In this document: piece by piece, positions 11,501 to 31,333 of the stretch
How the letters are laid out: each line of letters starts with the position of its first letter
Numbering within the stretch: position 1 is the first letter of the stretch
Origin: Udeniomyces pyricola
Lineage: Eukaryota > Basidiomycota > Tremellomycetes > Cystofilobasidiales > Mrakiaceae
Assembly (NCBI GenBank): GCA_039545295.1
Contig: BCIK01000011.1
Span: 372,537 to 436,536, forward strand
Length of the DNA: 64,000 nt
Direction: 5' to 3'
Notes under the pieces: generated by a model
Databases searched by the model: none
Told to the model about the DNA's origin: nothing
Seen by the model: only the letters and a program-made list of their open reading frames with translations
Made by a program: the position numbers and the translations under genes

Positions 11501-13184
11501 GATTGAAGGCCAGATGCGTTGACCCACTTGGTCACAGCATTAGGCGCTATAGCAACTCACCAAGCGAGAGTTATCTTGTCGTGAGTGCGCCGGAACCCCT
11601 GCAATTGAAGGTGGCAAACGAACATACGACGGGTTCGTTGAGTCAGTAATTGTGATTGATCTGAGAGGGAGTGACCAAACAAAGGACATACGTTCAGCGC
11701 CGCTATAGCGTCGTCACGATGCTTGTACTGGATGTTCACGGCGAAACTTGTAGTGCCATCGTCTGCGTAAAGCTCTTTGCCTTCGACTCTGTCAATGTCG
11801 CCATAGATGCTGAGTGCTTCTCGGACGTTGAGCACCTCGGCTCCCTCATAGTCTTTAACGATCCAGACCTTGTTACTTCCGTTGCTGTTGCCATCAGAGC
11901 AGTCGAGAGTCCAAGGAGAGAAGGCCTGGAGAAGAAGTGCGCGATGAGCTTCGGCCCGCTCAACTCGGATCCATCGGTCGAGAAGGGGTGTGGTTGTGGC
12001 TTGGACAAGCGCAGTCGAGGCAGCTTCCTCGTTCTGGAGCAATGAGAGGGACCGTCAGCAGAAGTTCGGCAAGGCAGCGGACGCATGGATTTCACGTTGT
12101 ACCAGAGTACGAACCTCAAAGCATACCCAGCCTACACATCCCGCCATGCTGAGTCGGCTTCGCTGGACCACGGACGGAACGTCTCGTTTCAGCTTGAGCA
12201 TGGTGATGCGACCAAAACGCGAGAAGTGGGCGTGGACGGCGTTGCGAAGGACTTGGTCATCAGTATGCGGAGGCAAACTGCAGAGCAAAATGATAAGAGA
12301 GGACAGAGGGAGACGACAATACATTGATGCAAGCGAACATTGTAAGATAGCAGCCAAGTCAGTATCGATCAATCATGGTTGGAGCGACAATCTGACAAGC
12401 GAGACTCACTTAGCGACGAACAGGCAGTATTCATACTGAATCCTGATGGGTGGATTGATGGGTGGTCGGAACAGTGAAGGTGCCAAGCTGGCATATTTCT
12501 AAGCAATATCGGGCAGGGTGCGATGAAGTGAAAACGATAGAGTGAGCAAGCTCGTCGATCGCTGACGATGCCCCGGGCAAGTTTGCATAAGGGAGGAAAG
12601 AGGATACTCACTCTTTGGTACAAGGAAGGATTTGGACGCGGAGAAAGCAGCCCTGAGGTGTCGGAAGGCTGCAAAGCTTTGTCAGCAATCTCTGAGGAAG
12701 AATTGACGTTCTCTGGGGGAGAGATGATGTCGATCGAGTCAGCAGAGAGATTCCTCCTGCACGATAAGAGGGAAGGTCGGATGATCAGCTCGAGAAAGGA
12801 CCTCGTCAGGAGTACTGGTATCGAGGGTGGTGGAGAGGAGATAGAAGGAGTGCAGGACGCCAAAGCGATCAACTAAGATGTATGTACGCGCGAAGACCTG
12901 ACTCACTCAGACTGTGGTTCTTCTTGACACTGTGGTTCTTCCTGACCGCTATCCGTCAAACTCGCTGACGCCATTGAGGGGTGTTCACTTCCATCTTGAC
13001 TCGGTTGAGGTGTGCTGGAGTTGGAGAGTGTTTGGGACGTGACCCTAGCGAAAAAATTGACTTGATCTGTATGGTTTCCGGGCGGGACGGACTGAGCGGG
13101 CTCGTCGGGCAACGCAATGGAAGGGTCGGGTAGCGAGTAAACTGTGTCATGTGAGACGACATGCTCTGAGGGAGACAGCGACAT
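8523..13184 (-). CDS. multi-RRM RNA-binding protein, RGG and Gln/His-rich
   Basis: A many-exon gene starting MSLSPSEHVVSHDTV at 13184 and ending WYAD-stop at 8523. Exon 1 is 13184-12907 and exon 2 is 12756-12612; later exons follow similar GTGAGT donors. RRM1 starts YCLFVAKLPPHTDDQVLRNA and contains FSRFGRITMLKLKR. RRM2 starts KVWIVKDYEG with DIDRVEGKELY and FAVNIQYKHRDDAIAALN. A Gly/Arg-rich linker follows. RRM3 starts FVGGLPKESVDEDAL, continues FGKYGVITD and ends THTGFAFISYSDKQAA after two short introns. The last 220 residues are rich in Pro, His, Gln and Tyr. Three RRMs plus low-complexity ends suggest a cytoplasmic mRNA-binding regulator, resembling S. pombe Cip2/Csx1-type proteins; that assignment is inference. 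Total length is roughly 900-1,000 residues. Exact internal splice sites were not all resolved. Confidence 0.8.
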
Positions 13185-14303
13185 GATGCAGAGTAGAGAA
13201 GGCGGACGTGGAACCCGATTGCGCGATAACAGGTGAGCGTATGTTTAGAACAGCAAATAAAGAGTCGAAGAGTGAATGAGTTCGATGGTTGAATCGCTCA
13301 AAGATGGCTGATGGCGAGGTATATGCGGGATGACTGTAGCTGGATCTTGATTGCGGTAAATCAGAGCGTGTAGAGCTCAGGAAGATGACAGACGATGGAA
13401 GGAAGTGTAAAAGTGGCCGACCGAAGCAGCTGCAGTAGAGCAAGATGGAAGGGGAAGGAAGAGGGGATGTGGTGGTCGTTGAGAGGAAAACTGAGAAGAA
13501 AGGCAGAAAGCGTTGAAAAGGGGGTTGCACGGTCCGTTCCTTAACCGATGTCCGTTCCTGAAAAAAAAAGGTAGCGGAAGAATCAAGGTGGAAACGGAAC
13601 TTAGAAGAACCAAAGGGATGAGGTGACTTCTCCAATTCCTTTTCCTTGTTCTTTGCAATGAACTTTCCCCCTTTCCCCGCTTGGTGCTGACATCGGAACC
13701 TCACATGATGAGAGCTTCTCGATAGATACGTCAGTTACGATCTGCTTGGCAACACATGCACCCGAGTTTGTTGAGAAGGAGCTAGGATGGGATTGCTCCT
13801 GTGGTCAGTCACCGCGCATATATTCCACCCGCACGAGACCACTGCACTGACTGCACGAGGAAGTAAGTAGTGATAAGTCCGTCCTACGTCTGGTCGAGTA
13901 AGTCGCGCCCTCGAATGTCAATGGGTCCAGCAAAAAAGCAAACTTTCCCAACAAGAACGCGAACAGAGATATGTATGAAGGTTCCGCGTTCGATCACCGA
14001 CTTGACGCTTGAAGGTCCACAGACAGAGAACCCTTCTCCCTGCTAGCTGTCCCTAACTTTCCTGGCCACGTACCCCTGACGAACAGGCCTACAGCTGGGT
14101 AAATACTCCATGTCTTGCCGCCGATGGCAAATGTCTGCGTCTGTCCCCATGATTCTGTGGAGCATGATGGCGGCAGATGCTGTAATCTTAGGTGGTCGTC
14201 GTCATGCAGACCAGCGCATCAAGCTTCACGCTTCAAGGGCAGCTAACTGTACGCGTCGCGGCGGTCGCGTTGCCTCTTCCAAGCTTCGGCGCTTCGAAGT
14301 CGG
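13185..14303. promoter_or_regulatory. shared divergent promoter region
   Basis: This 1.1 kb lies between the divergently transcribed RRM protein and septation kinase. A TATA-like GCATATATTCC is at about 13816. Pyrimidine-rich patches on the RRM coding strand (13400-13690) may be part of that gene's leader. No separate gene is visible. Confidence 0.5.
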
Positions 14304-21467
<7,164 letters not shown>

Positions 21468-21984
21468 ACAACATGGCCCGGGTACACAATCTGTATTTTT
21501 TCTTCTTCTCTTTTTTTCGCGTCTCTTTTGCTGTTCGTAAAGGATTCCTGGAATTTGTACGTTGATTCTGCTTTTCCCTTTTCATTTTGTATGCGTAGCC
21601 TTGCATTGCACCCTACCCCCTTTGGCGTCATTTTTTTTTTTTTTTCGGTTTCCTTTCTCCACGTCACCCTGCTAGCTGTCATCACCCTCTGTCTTTTCTC
21701 TTGTCTTCCTTCTTTTTCTCTTGAATCCTTCGTTGCATTTGCCTGCTCGCATTCACGCCAAGTACCCTCTTTCCCTCATAACACCTTTCATCTTCCGTGC
21801 TTTCTCCGTGTCCTTCGATTACTTTCCAATACCCCTGCTCGATATGACACCGAGATCTTCTCTCTCTTTCTCTCTCAGCTTTGATTTATGACACTCTTTC
21901 CAAATGAGAATCGAGGCAACCGACAAAACATCGCATCATTATATATATAGAAACAGAAAGACAAGAAAAACGCTTTGTTTCTTG
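21468..21984. other. convergent intergenic region
   Basis: T/C-rich 3' region between the kinase and the ferredoxin reductase, including a run of 16 T's near 21630. No gene seen. Confidence 0.6.
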
Positions 21985-24186
21985 TCAACGTTTGGCGATC
22001 TTCAACATCTCTTGTACGTCGACGATCTTTTCTGCTTTCTTTCCTCGCTTCTCTCCTTGCGACTTTTCCTCTGCCTCCAATTTTCTCCACTCTCCATAAC
22101 TCACGACCGGCGCCGCCGTCGATGCGCTCAACAAAGGTCCCTGCTGATTCTCGTTCAACCGGGCGACGATCTCTTTCGGTGGACCCGGCAAAGGATCCAT
22201 CGGTCTCAGCGCAGGTCGATCGTCCTCGGCATCAGACGAAGAGAGGGAGGGAGGTGAAGGTGTTGGGTGAGAGGAAGATGCGAGGTGATCGGAGAGAAGG
22301 AGATCCATGGTGGAGTAGGAATCGTACATTGTCGAAGCGATGACTCCGATGGGACCTCGAGAGACCCAGCCGGAAGAGTACATGTTGGGAATCTAAAGGT
22401 GAGAAAGACGGCGATGAGTGGCGTCGAGGATAAAGAACGGGATTGGGGTTTTTTGTTTGTTTGTTGAAAGGAGACAGGGAGGGAAAGCATTGGAAGAGGT
22501 GGATAAAAAAAAAAAAAAGATCAGGAAACTGTTGAGAACAGAAAACAAAAAGAAGAAGAAGAAAAACGCTGTAGCTACTGACTGGCATACCATCTTCATC
22601 TATGACCCTACCGCCCTCGTTCCTAATTCTTCCTTTCCTTGCATCAAACGGAATCACATTGCCATCTTCCAACGGTTCAGATCGATATCCGACGCTCTCG
22701 ATGACCATGTCCGTCGGAATTTCGGAGGTCTCGCCTGTCGCTTGGGCGAGCGTGATGGGAGCTGGTTGAGAGGGCTGATGAGGAGGCGGGGATGTTGCCG
22801 AAGGTGACAACGGAGGTGGAAGAAGCGTCGTATGAGCGAATGTGACGGACTTGATAGGGCAGGAGGTGGAAGATGAAGTGTTGTCATCGGTTGGATGAGA
22901 AGAGGAAGGGGAAGGATTGAACGATTTAGGCGATTTCAAGAAGCAGAGGTTGAAGAGTTTGATCGGTTTCTTTCCAGTTCCTTCTTGATCGGCTTCCTGT
23001 GCGACGTCTTCCAGAGCAGGTTGAAGGTTTGCTTTCCCTCTCGACTTAGCTCCATCCCTCATGAGACCCAACAACCTTTTGCGCATCCTCGCTTCGTTCC
23101 CTCCAATCCGCTCAACTTCCTCCAACGCTTCCTTCATCAAACCCTCATCCACTCCTCCGAATTCCACCCCAGGCAGATTCAGCATCTCCCTAAACTCCTT
23201 GGTCGTGAATGCGACTTGCCCTGGACCTCTCCTACCCACAACATCGACCCTTTCAATCGCACTCTCTCTCAACACCTTGAGCACCCCCTCGGGCACATCC
23301 GTCGCTTCCAAATCCGACGGCGCGCCCTTCAACAGGATCCTCGCGCAGTCCAACGCGACGTTCCCTTGACCGATGATGGTGACGTGCTTAGTCGCGGAGA
23401 GATCCGGAGCAAGATGAGCGTAGGCTGGGTGACCGTTGTACCAACTGACGAACGCGAGGGCGGGGAAGACATTAGACAAAGGGGTAGGAGAAGAGGTGGA
23501 GCCGGGGCAGTGAGGGAGGGGCGATGAGAGCGAGGATCCGTAGGATAGAAGAAGGTGAGTGTAATGGGGCAAGAGAGATCTAAGCGAGATGTTGAGAGCA
23601 TGAGGGTAAGTGTACGAAGAAGAGGAACAGGAAGTGGTGGACTGAGATGATGTCGTGGGAGATGAAGAATCAGGAGAGGCTGAAGTTCCGACGGAGACGT
23701 TGCCGAAGAAGCGGAAGCGGGGATCAGATTCGAGCAGGTCGAACTTATGTTGGACATTCTACATCACAAAGATAAGATCAGTATGATCACAAAATGATGG
23801 TCAGATGATGACCATCCATTTGAAGTTCACAAATGAAAGAACAGAAAGAAAAAAAAAAAGGACAAGAAAAAGACATGATAGAATCGGCTTCAGCGATTCC
23901 TTTGGATCGGACGAACCTTGACTTCAGGATGATCTGGAGCGACACCATATCGAACTAGTCCATGAGGTGTCGGCAGTCTCTCAAACATGTGAACCTCTGT
24001 CTGTCTCCCGAGGGGTGAGTCGGGACTCAATTGACCAAGAATCCGAGAGGCCGCGTAGAAGCCTGAGGGGCCGGATCCAATGATGGCGAGTTTGAGTGGA
24101 CGTGGGTCGGTGGGAGCGCTGGTCGATGAGAGAGGACGGCGAAGGAGTTGAGAGCAGCGGTGGAAGGGCTGATGAAGACGTAGCAT
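21985..24186 (-). CDS. ARH1: mitochondrial ferredoxin/adrenodoxin-NADP+ reductase (Arh1/FDXR)
   Basis: Three exons, 24186-23917, 23758-22583 and 22392-21985, join in phase 0 to give 617 residues. The N-terminus ([20 protein letters not shown]) is Arg-rich and Ser-rich, a matrix-targeting presequence. The FAD-binding motif [12 protein letters not shown] is at about residues 35-46, followed by [14 protein letters not shown]. The NADPH-binding segment [16 protein letters not shown] and [16 protein letters not shown] come next. The C-terminal part has [12 protein letters not shown], then [18 protein letters not shown], all signatures of this family. The enzyme passes electrons from NADPH to mitochondrial ferredoxin for Fe-S cluster and haem A synthesis. 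The central region has a Ser/Pro-rich insertion of about 60 residues, and the protein is longer than the yeast one. An in-frame Met at 24348 is a less likely start. Confidence 0.95.
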
Positions 24187-24653
24187 GGTGAAGGAGTGAT
24201 GGGTGAATTGGTCAAGAAGATGGAGTTGATGAACTGAAATTATATGACAGGCCAACGGTCGACGGACGACGGAAGAACGCGAGGGAATGATCCGATGGAA
24301 ATGAAACCCGAAAGGATGGCCGAGAGTATGAGTCGATGACGTCAGCACAGCCTTGATACATATACATGCATGTTACGGCTGTGCTTCTACAAAGTTCATC
24401 CATGATGACAGGGATATCTCATCAGCTTGTGCATCTTGATCATTCGATGAATCGCTTTCCTGACTTTGATGCGCATCACCCTTTGCAGACAAAATTACAC
24501 ACATGGATATGATCACGTCCTTCTTCTCGTACGGCCAGCTTCTGCCCGAACCCAACACTCATGATGTTTCCCCTCTTCTGCCCACCCCAGAGGCTCTCCA
24601 TCTGGATCAATCAAAGCCCGTCTCGCGTGAGTCTCTCTCCCCACTTGCAAATC
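24187..24653. promoter_or_regulatory. upstream region of the ferredoxin reductase gene
   Basis: This lies between the reductase start and the stop codon of the next minus-strand gene. A TACATATACATGCATG element sits at about 24356-24372. No other gene seen. Confidence 0.4.
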
Positions 24654-26880
24654 TTAGGATTTGAGCGAGAACAATTTAGTTCGAGCGGATGGTTGAGAAG
24701 AAAGGTTGCCCTTGTCCACAGTCGTCTCAGCAATATCGACAGCACCCGACACCAGATGGTCCCCCTCCAGCCGTCTCCCTCCTTCAGCATCACGCCCCGT
24801 GGCGTCATCAAATTGTAGCGGTTGAGGCGAACCTGCTGATTGCTTAAATCGTTTACGGCTTGGCAAGTTTAGTATTGGACCTGGGCCGTCTGATAAGGAA
24901 GGCTGAGCATGAGCAACGTCCAGATGTGACAGAGGAAATGACGTCTCCCCTTCGGATGCGATTGAAGAAGTCACAGGGGATGTCCTCGAGACGACGGATG
25001 GGGAGGAGGTAGAGGAGAGGCTGGAGATATCATGGAGCGAAGGATTAGCAGGCGGCGATGATGATGATGATGCTGAAGAGGTGGAACCAGATGTTGCAGG
25101 AAGACTGGTAGGAAACGAGAACGGAGAGGCAAGGGTCAAGCAACTGTCTCCTGGTGGATAGGTGCCGGTGGGAGTTGTGATAGTCTCGATGGGCTTCGCG
25201 TTGAAGGATGAAGAAGTACCGCAGGAAGTAGAATGGTTGGCCCATGCTTCACGATTCAGATGCGCAGGGAAGGTGGATGAAGAAGGAATGGAAGTCGGTG
25301 AAGTGGGTGAAGATTGAGCAGGAGGGTGACGGTCATGCGGATATGGTTGGTCACGGTGTCCTTGGAATGGTTCGTGATCAGCTTGGTCCTGATAGAATGT
25401 ATGTGGAGAAGAGAATGCCTCATCGGCGTCGCTGCCGAACCGGGACGAATTGCTAACGTGCGAATAGGAATGAGACCGAACAAGACGTTTGGGTTGATGT
25501 TTCACGACACGAACGCCGGGGTTGCTAGAGCCGCGGTTACTCGACGCTGCCGAGTCAATTTCTTGAGCCTGTGGATTTCGCGCCTCCATTTCTTCCCAAG
25601 ATCCCGGCGACGGTATGGAAAAAATAGTTGGTTCTCCCATCTCGACGTCAACAAGCTCATCTCGCGATTTTCCCTTCCCATCGAGGTTTGAGGCCGAAGC
25701 AGATGTGGCAAGAGATGAGGCGTTATTGCATGCTGCCCGGACGTAGTAGAGCGAGTTGGATCGTTTGATCGTCGTCGAAGGACGTAAGCCTTGACGACGG
25801 GAAGGAAGCGCGGCCAAAGAAGTCTCCGTAGAAGCTGAAGACGAGTCGGACATCGATGGGAAAGCGTTGTCAGATGAGATAGACGGATTGGAAAGCGACG
25901 AGGCAGTGTCTATCGAGGGGGTTTCAGCTGCTGTCGAGTCGGGAGTGATGCTCGATCGAAGGCGAGAGGATGGGAGCAAAGGCTCCTCTATATAAGATGA
26001 CACATCTTCCTCGTCAGTCAACATGCTTGTGATCGTCCGGCGCGTTGCAAAGCACCAAGAAGGGAAGCAACCTGGTAACACTGACTGAATTCGGACTTTC
26101 GCCTGCTGCCGGACCGGCTACTGGCCTTCTTGCCCTCCTTCTCTTTGGCCTTTCCCTGCATCTCCGCCGGACCATCTAGCAAAGCATTGGCAGCTTCCTT
26201 GAGGCCTCGAGTTCTCGACCGCGTATTTGGACTCGAAGGGAGACTCGGGGGCAGCGGTAAGAGCGGCGGACCCGAAGAGGACGTCAGGTGAGAGGATAGG
26301 GATGACGACGGCGTCGAGGCAAGCAATGCTAAGTTGTGTGCAGTTGATACGGTTGGATTTAAAGACTTCTGGGAGGAAGACTTGTGTAAACTAGGAGCAG
26401 GAAAGTGCTGAAGTTTGGCAGAGAGACTAAGGGATTGCGATGTGAGGGAAAGTGTCAAGGGAAACCCCAACGAGATAGAAAGGCGACATTGTCCATAAGT
26501 ACGCATAGACGAGGAACAGACAGCAAGATATAGGCATACACATCAGTCGACACGAGCGGAGGAGCGATGCTGGAGTCATGATTGTAGCAAGAACGACGCA
26601 GCGTCATGGAATCGAGCCGGCGTACGGACCTTAACAGCTTGCCTCGACCGGCCCCATCGCGCTTTGGCGAGGTCGTCGAGGACGATGCGGCCGAGCTTGG
26701 CTCAGGATCTCTCCAGCTCGAGTATGAGTTCTGACCGACGACGGCTGAGGGGCCGAGAAAGTCCATGCTTCCAATACGAGTGAGGTGAGGACGGCCACCG
26801 CGTGGAGAGGCGCCGGGATCGCGACGCTGGGGGTTCCTTGGAGGCGGCGGAGGCGAGTGGTGGGGGGTCTGGAGATCCAT
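24654..26880 (-). CDS. Ser/Pro-rich protein of unknown function
   Basis: Three exons, 26880-26542, 26407-26086 and 25987-24654, join in frame to give 664 residues. The acceptor TATATAG at 25988 is preceded by a good branch-point-like CTGAC. I recognise no domain. The protein is dominated by Ser, Pro and Thr with several Arg-rich, potentially phosphorylated patches: KLLRSVRRLDSMTLRR, RPSTTIKRSNSLYYVRAA, PKRLVRSHSYSHVSNSSRF. RxxSxS-type sites like these could be kinase targets or 14-3-3 ligands, but that is only inference. A G-run on the + strand (26896-26920), which reads as C's on the coding strand, lies immediately before the start codon. Divergent from the next gene. Confidence 0.7.
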
Positions 26881-26895
26881 GGCAGCGGTGGATTT

Positions 26896-26920
26896 GGGGG
26901 GGGGGGGGGGGGGGGGGGGG
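26896..26920. repeat. 25-base homopolymer G run (C on the coding strand of the 24654-26880 gene)
   Basis: An uninterrupted G tract on the + strand. It is 15 bases upstream of the ATG at 26880 on the minus strand, so it would form a poly-C 5' leader or promoter tract. Confidence 0.95.
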
Positions 26921-27525
26921 ACAGAAGACGCGTGCAAGAGAGAGACTGAATGGGACGAGTGTCAAAGATGGAGAAGTTGAGGAAGGACAGAGGGATGACA
27001 GGATGGAGCAGGCGTAGGTGGGCTGATCGATTGATATAATCCAAGAGGCGTCGGGCGTCGTCAGGGGTTCGCTTCGATTATCCAACTCGCTCAGTGCAAG
27101 CAAGCAGGCTCTCAGAAATGCATAAAAATATATGGCGTATCTTAAGTGCCACTCAAGCATGCAGCATGCAACCGGAGCTCAGCGGTTAGTCGCCTCTTCT
27201 GTGAATGATCATGATACATTCCAAATATCACCATTTATGATATTTTTCCATAAACATCATGACCAAGTACAAGCTGATCGTGAGTGATCGGTAATCTCCG
27301 ATCGATGAACGTGATCGAGCAAGTTAATGACGCATAAACAGAGTCGATCCAAACCAATCCAAATGTTATATACCACCTTGGGTTTATTCCCGTTTCATTC
27401 ATTTCTTTCGAGCTTTTCTTGGCTAGCTTGATCGACGGCTAGGCTTGAGATAATGAATGTACTTGGGCTCATCTGACTTGACCTCCTTCATCGACCATGC
27501 ACATGGCTTACGCTTCAATCTGATC
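26921..27525. promoter_or_regulatory. divergent promoter region between two unknown Ser-rich genes
   Basis: A/T-rich in the middle (27120-27360). A TATA-like TGTTATATACCACC at about 27363 is suitably placed for the + strand gene. Two short upstream ATG frames (27453 and 27498) precede the chosen start of that gene. Confidence 0.5.
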
Positions 27526-30500
27526 ATGTCCCTTCCCCTCGTCATCAACCAAGCATCCCCTCTACCCTCAGCTCAACCAACCCCTCCTCAACGCGTCCGC
27601 CGCACATCCAAACTCTCCATCGTCCTCCCGCCTGCACTCGACCTCGACCCTGTGTCTCACCGCTCTCAATCTTCTTCTCCAATCCCGTCTTCACTCGTTC
27701 CCATCAGAAACGTCTCTCTCACGCCCCTTACCTCGACCTTCCCTTCTCCGACGTGCCCTCGGCAAAGCCTTCCAACCCCTAGCCTATACGACCATCAGAA
27801 CGATCACCAGACCTCTCTAGACAAGCCATCAGCCTCGTCACCTCCGTCCGACAGTTCATCCGCCCATGTCTTTCCCCTTGAAACACACAATGTCTCCGCT
27901 TCATCTCTGCCCGCTTCTCCTCAACTGTTCACCTTTCCCAACAGCACTACATCAGGTTCTTCGACCACCCATCAAACCTCGATCGGCGGCATGGCTACGA
28001 CGACAGCGGGGAGTACAACATTCACAACTGGAAGGCTCGAGGAATGGCAACTCTTACAACCACCTGGCTCAGCTTCCCAACGCATAAGTGGACCGCATCC
28101 GACGAGCCATACTTTCCCTGGTCCTTCGTCAGGGTTATTGTCGGCAGAAAACGTTGACGGCGACGTTAACACTGGCAGAAGTAGTGATATCGGACCGACG
28201 GCTACCTCCGTCCAAAGGCTCCCCGATCGCACAACGCGCAACAGGACCCCTCCCATTCGGTTACGGGGCGATAAGCTTGCGTGTTTGCTTGGGGTACCTT
28301 CTACGAGGTAAGCTTTGGCGTTGAAAGAGCCTACTATCGACGGCGTCGGACCTGGAGAAGGAGCCGATGGTCCGATGTTCATATTGGGTTGAAGCGGGCC
28401 GTGATCGCTTAGGCCCTTGCCCTGGTTTCACTTTGCCCTTGTTTTCTTACTTCGTCTTGCTGTTTGTCATTCCAGCCATAAGCTGATACAATTCTGTCTC
28501 TGACCCCTTCTTCCACATCAACAGTCTTCTTGCAGAATCTCTTCCTGTCGTAGACTCCGCCTCATCCCGTCGACCTTCTGCTCATTCCCGCTCCAATAGT
28601 TCATCTCCTCACCCTTCTCCCACCCAAGCCACGTTCAGCCACAACCCTCCCAGCACAATCGCTCACAAAGCGACCAAATCCCTCTCAACCTCCAAGCATT
28701 CATACCCCCATCATTCTCCCTTGCTTCGGGCGCCTGCTTCCAGCCCCGCCCTGCCGACCATGCCTGGCACATCGAGCTCAAAACCCCTTGAGGGAAGACA
28801 GTCCCGCTCCTCTTCCCCTTCCTTCTCGGCGCTCGCCTCAACAGCAGTCCCTCCTCCGCCCATACCTCTTATGGCATATGTAGACAAGCGGGCTCTCAGT
28901 TCCCGGCACGGCAGACGCAAAAGCCTCAATCTTGGGTTTGGCCTTGGCGCCATGAGTGGAGCCGGAAGCGTCCGAGATCAAGGAACGGAGGTCCCTACAA
29001 CGATGGCAATGGATGAGGCAACTTCAAGAACACCCTCATCGATGTCCTTTAATCTGAGCAGGACGTCGATTGACGATTCTATGAAGGGCCTCAGACGAGA
29101 TGCAGGCCTTGTCCCTACCTCGCGTGTCAACCCAACCACGACGCTTACGACCGTGGCCTCGAAAAGAATCGACTCGCATGTTACTGGCAGCCTTCTCCGG
29201 TCGGAGAGGGAGATCGAAGAGATCACCCCGTGGGCGTTGTCATCCATGTCTCCGCCTCTAGACCCGCCCGCAGCCAACCTCAACTCCTCAACGACCTCTT
29301 CGTCATCGTCTTCTCCGTTGAAATCAATTTCTTCTTCCCAAACGGGCCGATCATCATCCAGTCAACCTCGCCTTACTCAGAGCAACATGCCCGACAAGAG
29401 TTCCTCAATTCAATCGGCCAAGCGAAATCTCGCGGGATTTCTACTTGGCAGACGGGGCGCACAGCAGCAGCAGCAGGAATCGATATCAAAGGAGCCTCAG
29501 CGTGAAGAGCATAGTGGACTATCGAGTTCTTTGATGTCGGCTCAGGCTTCAAGGGAAGAGAGACCCGGGGCTGTGAAAGGAGAATCGATGGATGTCGTGT
29601 TGGAGGAGGCTGGCCAAACTCCGTACGTCTTCAAGAGGTGATCCTCTGACGCCCGCTGCATTTGCGACCAGTCCAAGCTTCATCCGTTTTCTGTTCTTGT
29701 ATTCGCTCTCAGCTGATTTCATCACTATCCATCGTTTCCCAACAGGCCTAATGAAATGGTTCCGTCTTCATCCGTTGCCCAACCGTACCCCCCTCCACCC
29801 TATCCTCAATACCGCCGACGTGCTAACACAACCGTCGCAAATCCTTATCATCACCGCCTTCCTCCTCAACCCATTCCTACACGCAGCGAAACGAACCCAA
29901 CACACCCGAATCTTCCATCTATCTCATCTTCCGATTGTCACTATCCTCCTGGTCGAACGACGAGTCACAACAGCTCCTCCAACGTGAGCGTTCGATCGGG
30001 ATATGCATTTGTCTCTGCTGATCCGCAGCCAACGATTACAACGGCTGTCCCCGCTATCTTGAATCACTCTCGGCTCTCAACTCAGTCATCGTCCCTTCTT
30101 CCTCTTCCGTTGACGCATTCCGATCAATCTATCCTTACCGCCCATGCTCTTCGTCACGCGGCTCTTCATTCACCCACACCATCGCTTCTCGCCCGATCTG
30201 CATCTTTCGATCCTTCGCATCCGCTTTACTACCCCTCTCACGATCCCATCATCGACCTAGAGCTCCAACGGGAGCTAGAATGGAGCAATGAGGAAAAGTT
30301 GAGGTTCTGGTTGGAGACAGGTGTGGTCGTGGCCGGGTTGGACTTTGGATTCAGGTGGAAAGAGAGAAAGAACGAAGCGGTCGAGAGAGGCAGACCAGGG
30401 GATGAAGTTATGGGGTTCTTGAAGAGATCTTCGGAGATTGACACATCTGATGAGCGTCTGACTCCTCGGGCATCACTCGACGGCGCTGAGACGGATCGTG

Positions 30501-31333
30501 CCAGTCTTGAGTCACACCCGACTACTCTCCATCATCACTATCACCTTTCTCATCCTGATACTCCAGGACTTACCTTTTCTCCTGATGTTCGGGCACACCT
30601 TTCCGACCTTCCTCCGTCCATCTCCCCGTCGTCCTCATTCTACCCTTCCCCAGACCCCTCCCAGCCGAAGCATGATTCTCGGCAGACCCGTTCTTGCTCA
30701 TTCCCAATCGATGGGTCGCTAATGCGAGGCAACACACATAGGAACGAGTACGCCTCACAAGGGTTGGACGAGGTATTGATCGTCGGGGAACACGGTAGTA
30801 CCAGACGAGACGCTACTGGTCGAGACGGCACACAGGGTTCATCTCGGCCCTCCTCTCCGGGATCATTGAAAACTCCGATCTTACTCTATCATCCTGCTCA
30901 ACCATATGCTTCCCTTTCGAACCCATCTCAAACGACCCATCACCTCCAACAACATGCGGCGGATATTGATGACCCCACTGTATCGTCATCGTCATCGGGT
31001 TGCTTTCTCAACTCTCCGCCTCGCATACGCCCCGCGGATATCGACTCAGCGTCACCTCTGACTCATCACTACACAAACCCCCATTCTTTTCCTAATCAAC
31101 CCGGCTCGCCCGCTTTCGATGAATCAACGACCCAATCAAGGCCTGCCGATGCATCTGTCGTGATGCCAACCAGAGCAAGTCGGCGCTTGTGGAGAGAGTC
31201 CCACAAACGACATTTCAACTCCGCGGGCGATGATGTTAGGAAAGGAGAAGATGGAAGGACGGACATTAAGGGAAGGAAACAACCGGTGTTGATGGACGAG
31301 GCGTTGCAGGGATTGAGAAGCTTTGGATTTTGA
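27526..31333 (+). CDS. Ser/Pro-rich protein of unknown function
   Basis: Three exons, 27526-28307, 28525-29622 and 29746-31333, join in frame to give 1,155 residues. Donors are GTAAGC and GTACGT. Starting instead at the upstream in-frame ATG 27457 would add 23 residues. The protein is largely disordered and Ser/Thr/Pro/His-rich. One segment looks ordered: LELQRELEWSNEEKLRFWLE followed by TGVVVAGLDFGFRWKER near residues 790-830. A short basic motif SSRHGRRKSLNLGFGLG and the conserved-looking C-terminus (LMDEALQGLRSFGF) may be functional. There is also an RNLAGFLLGRRG segment. I recognise no family; a fungal-specific signalling or morphogenesis protein is possible but unsupported. Confidence 0.7.
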
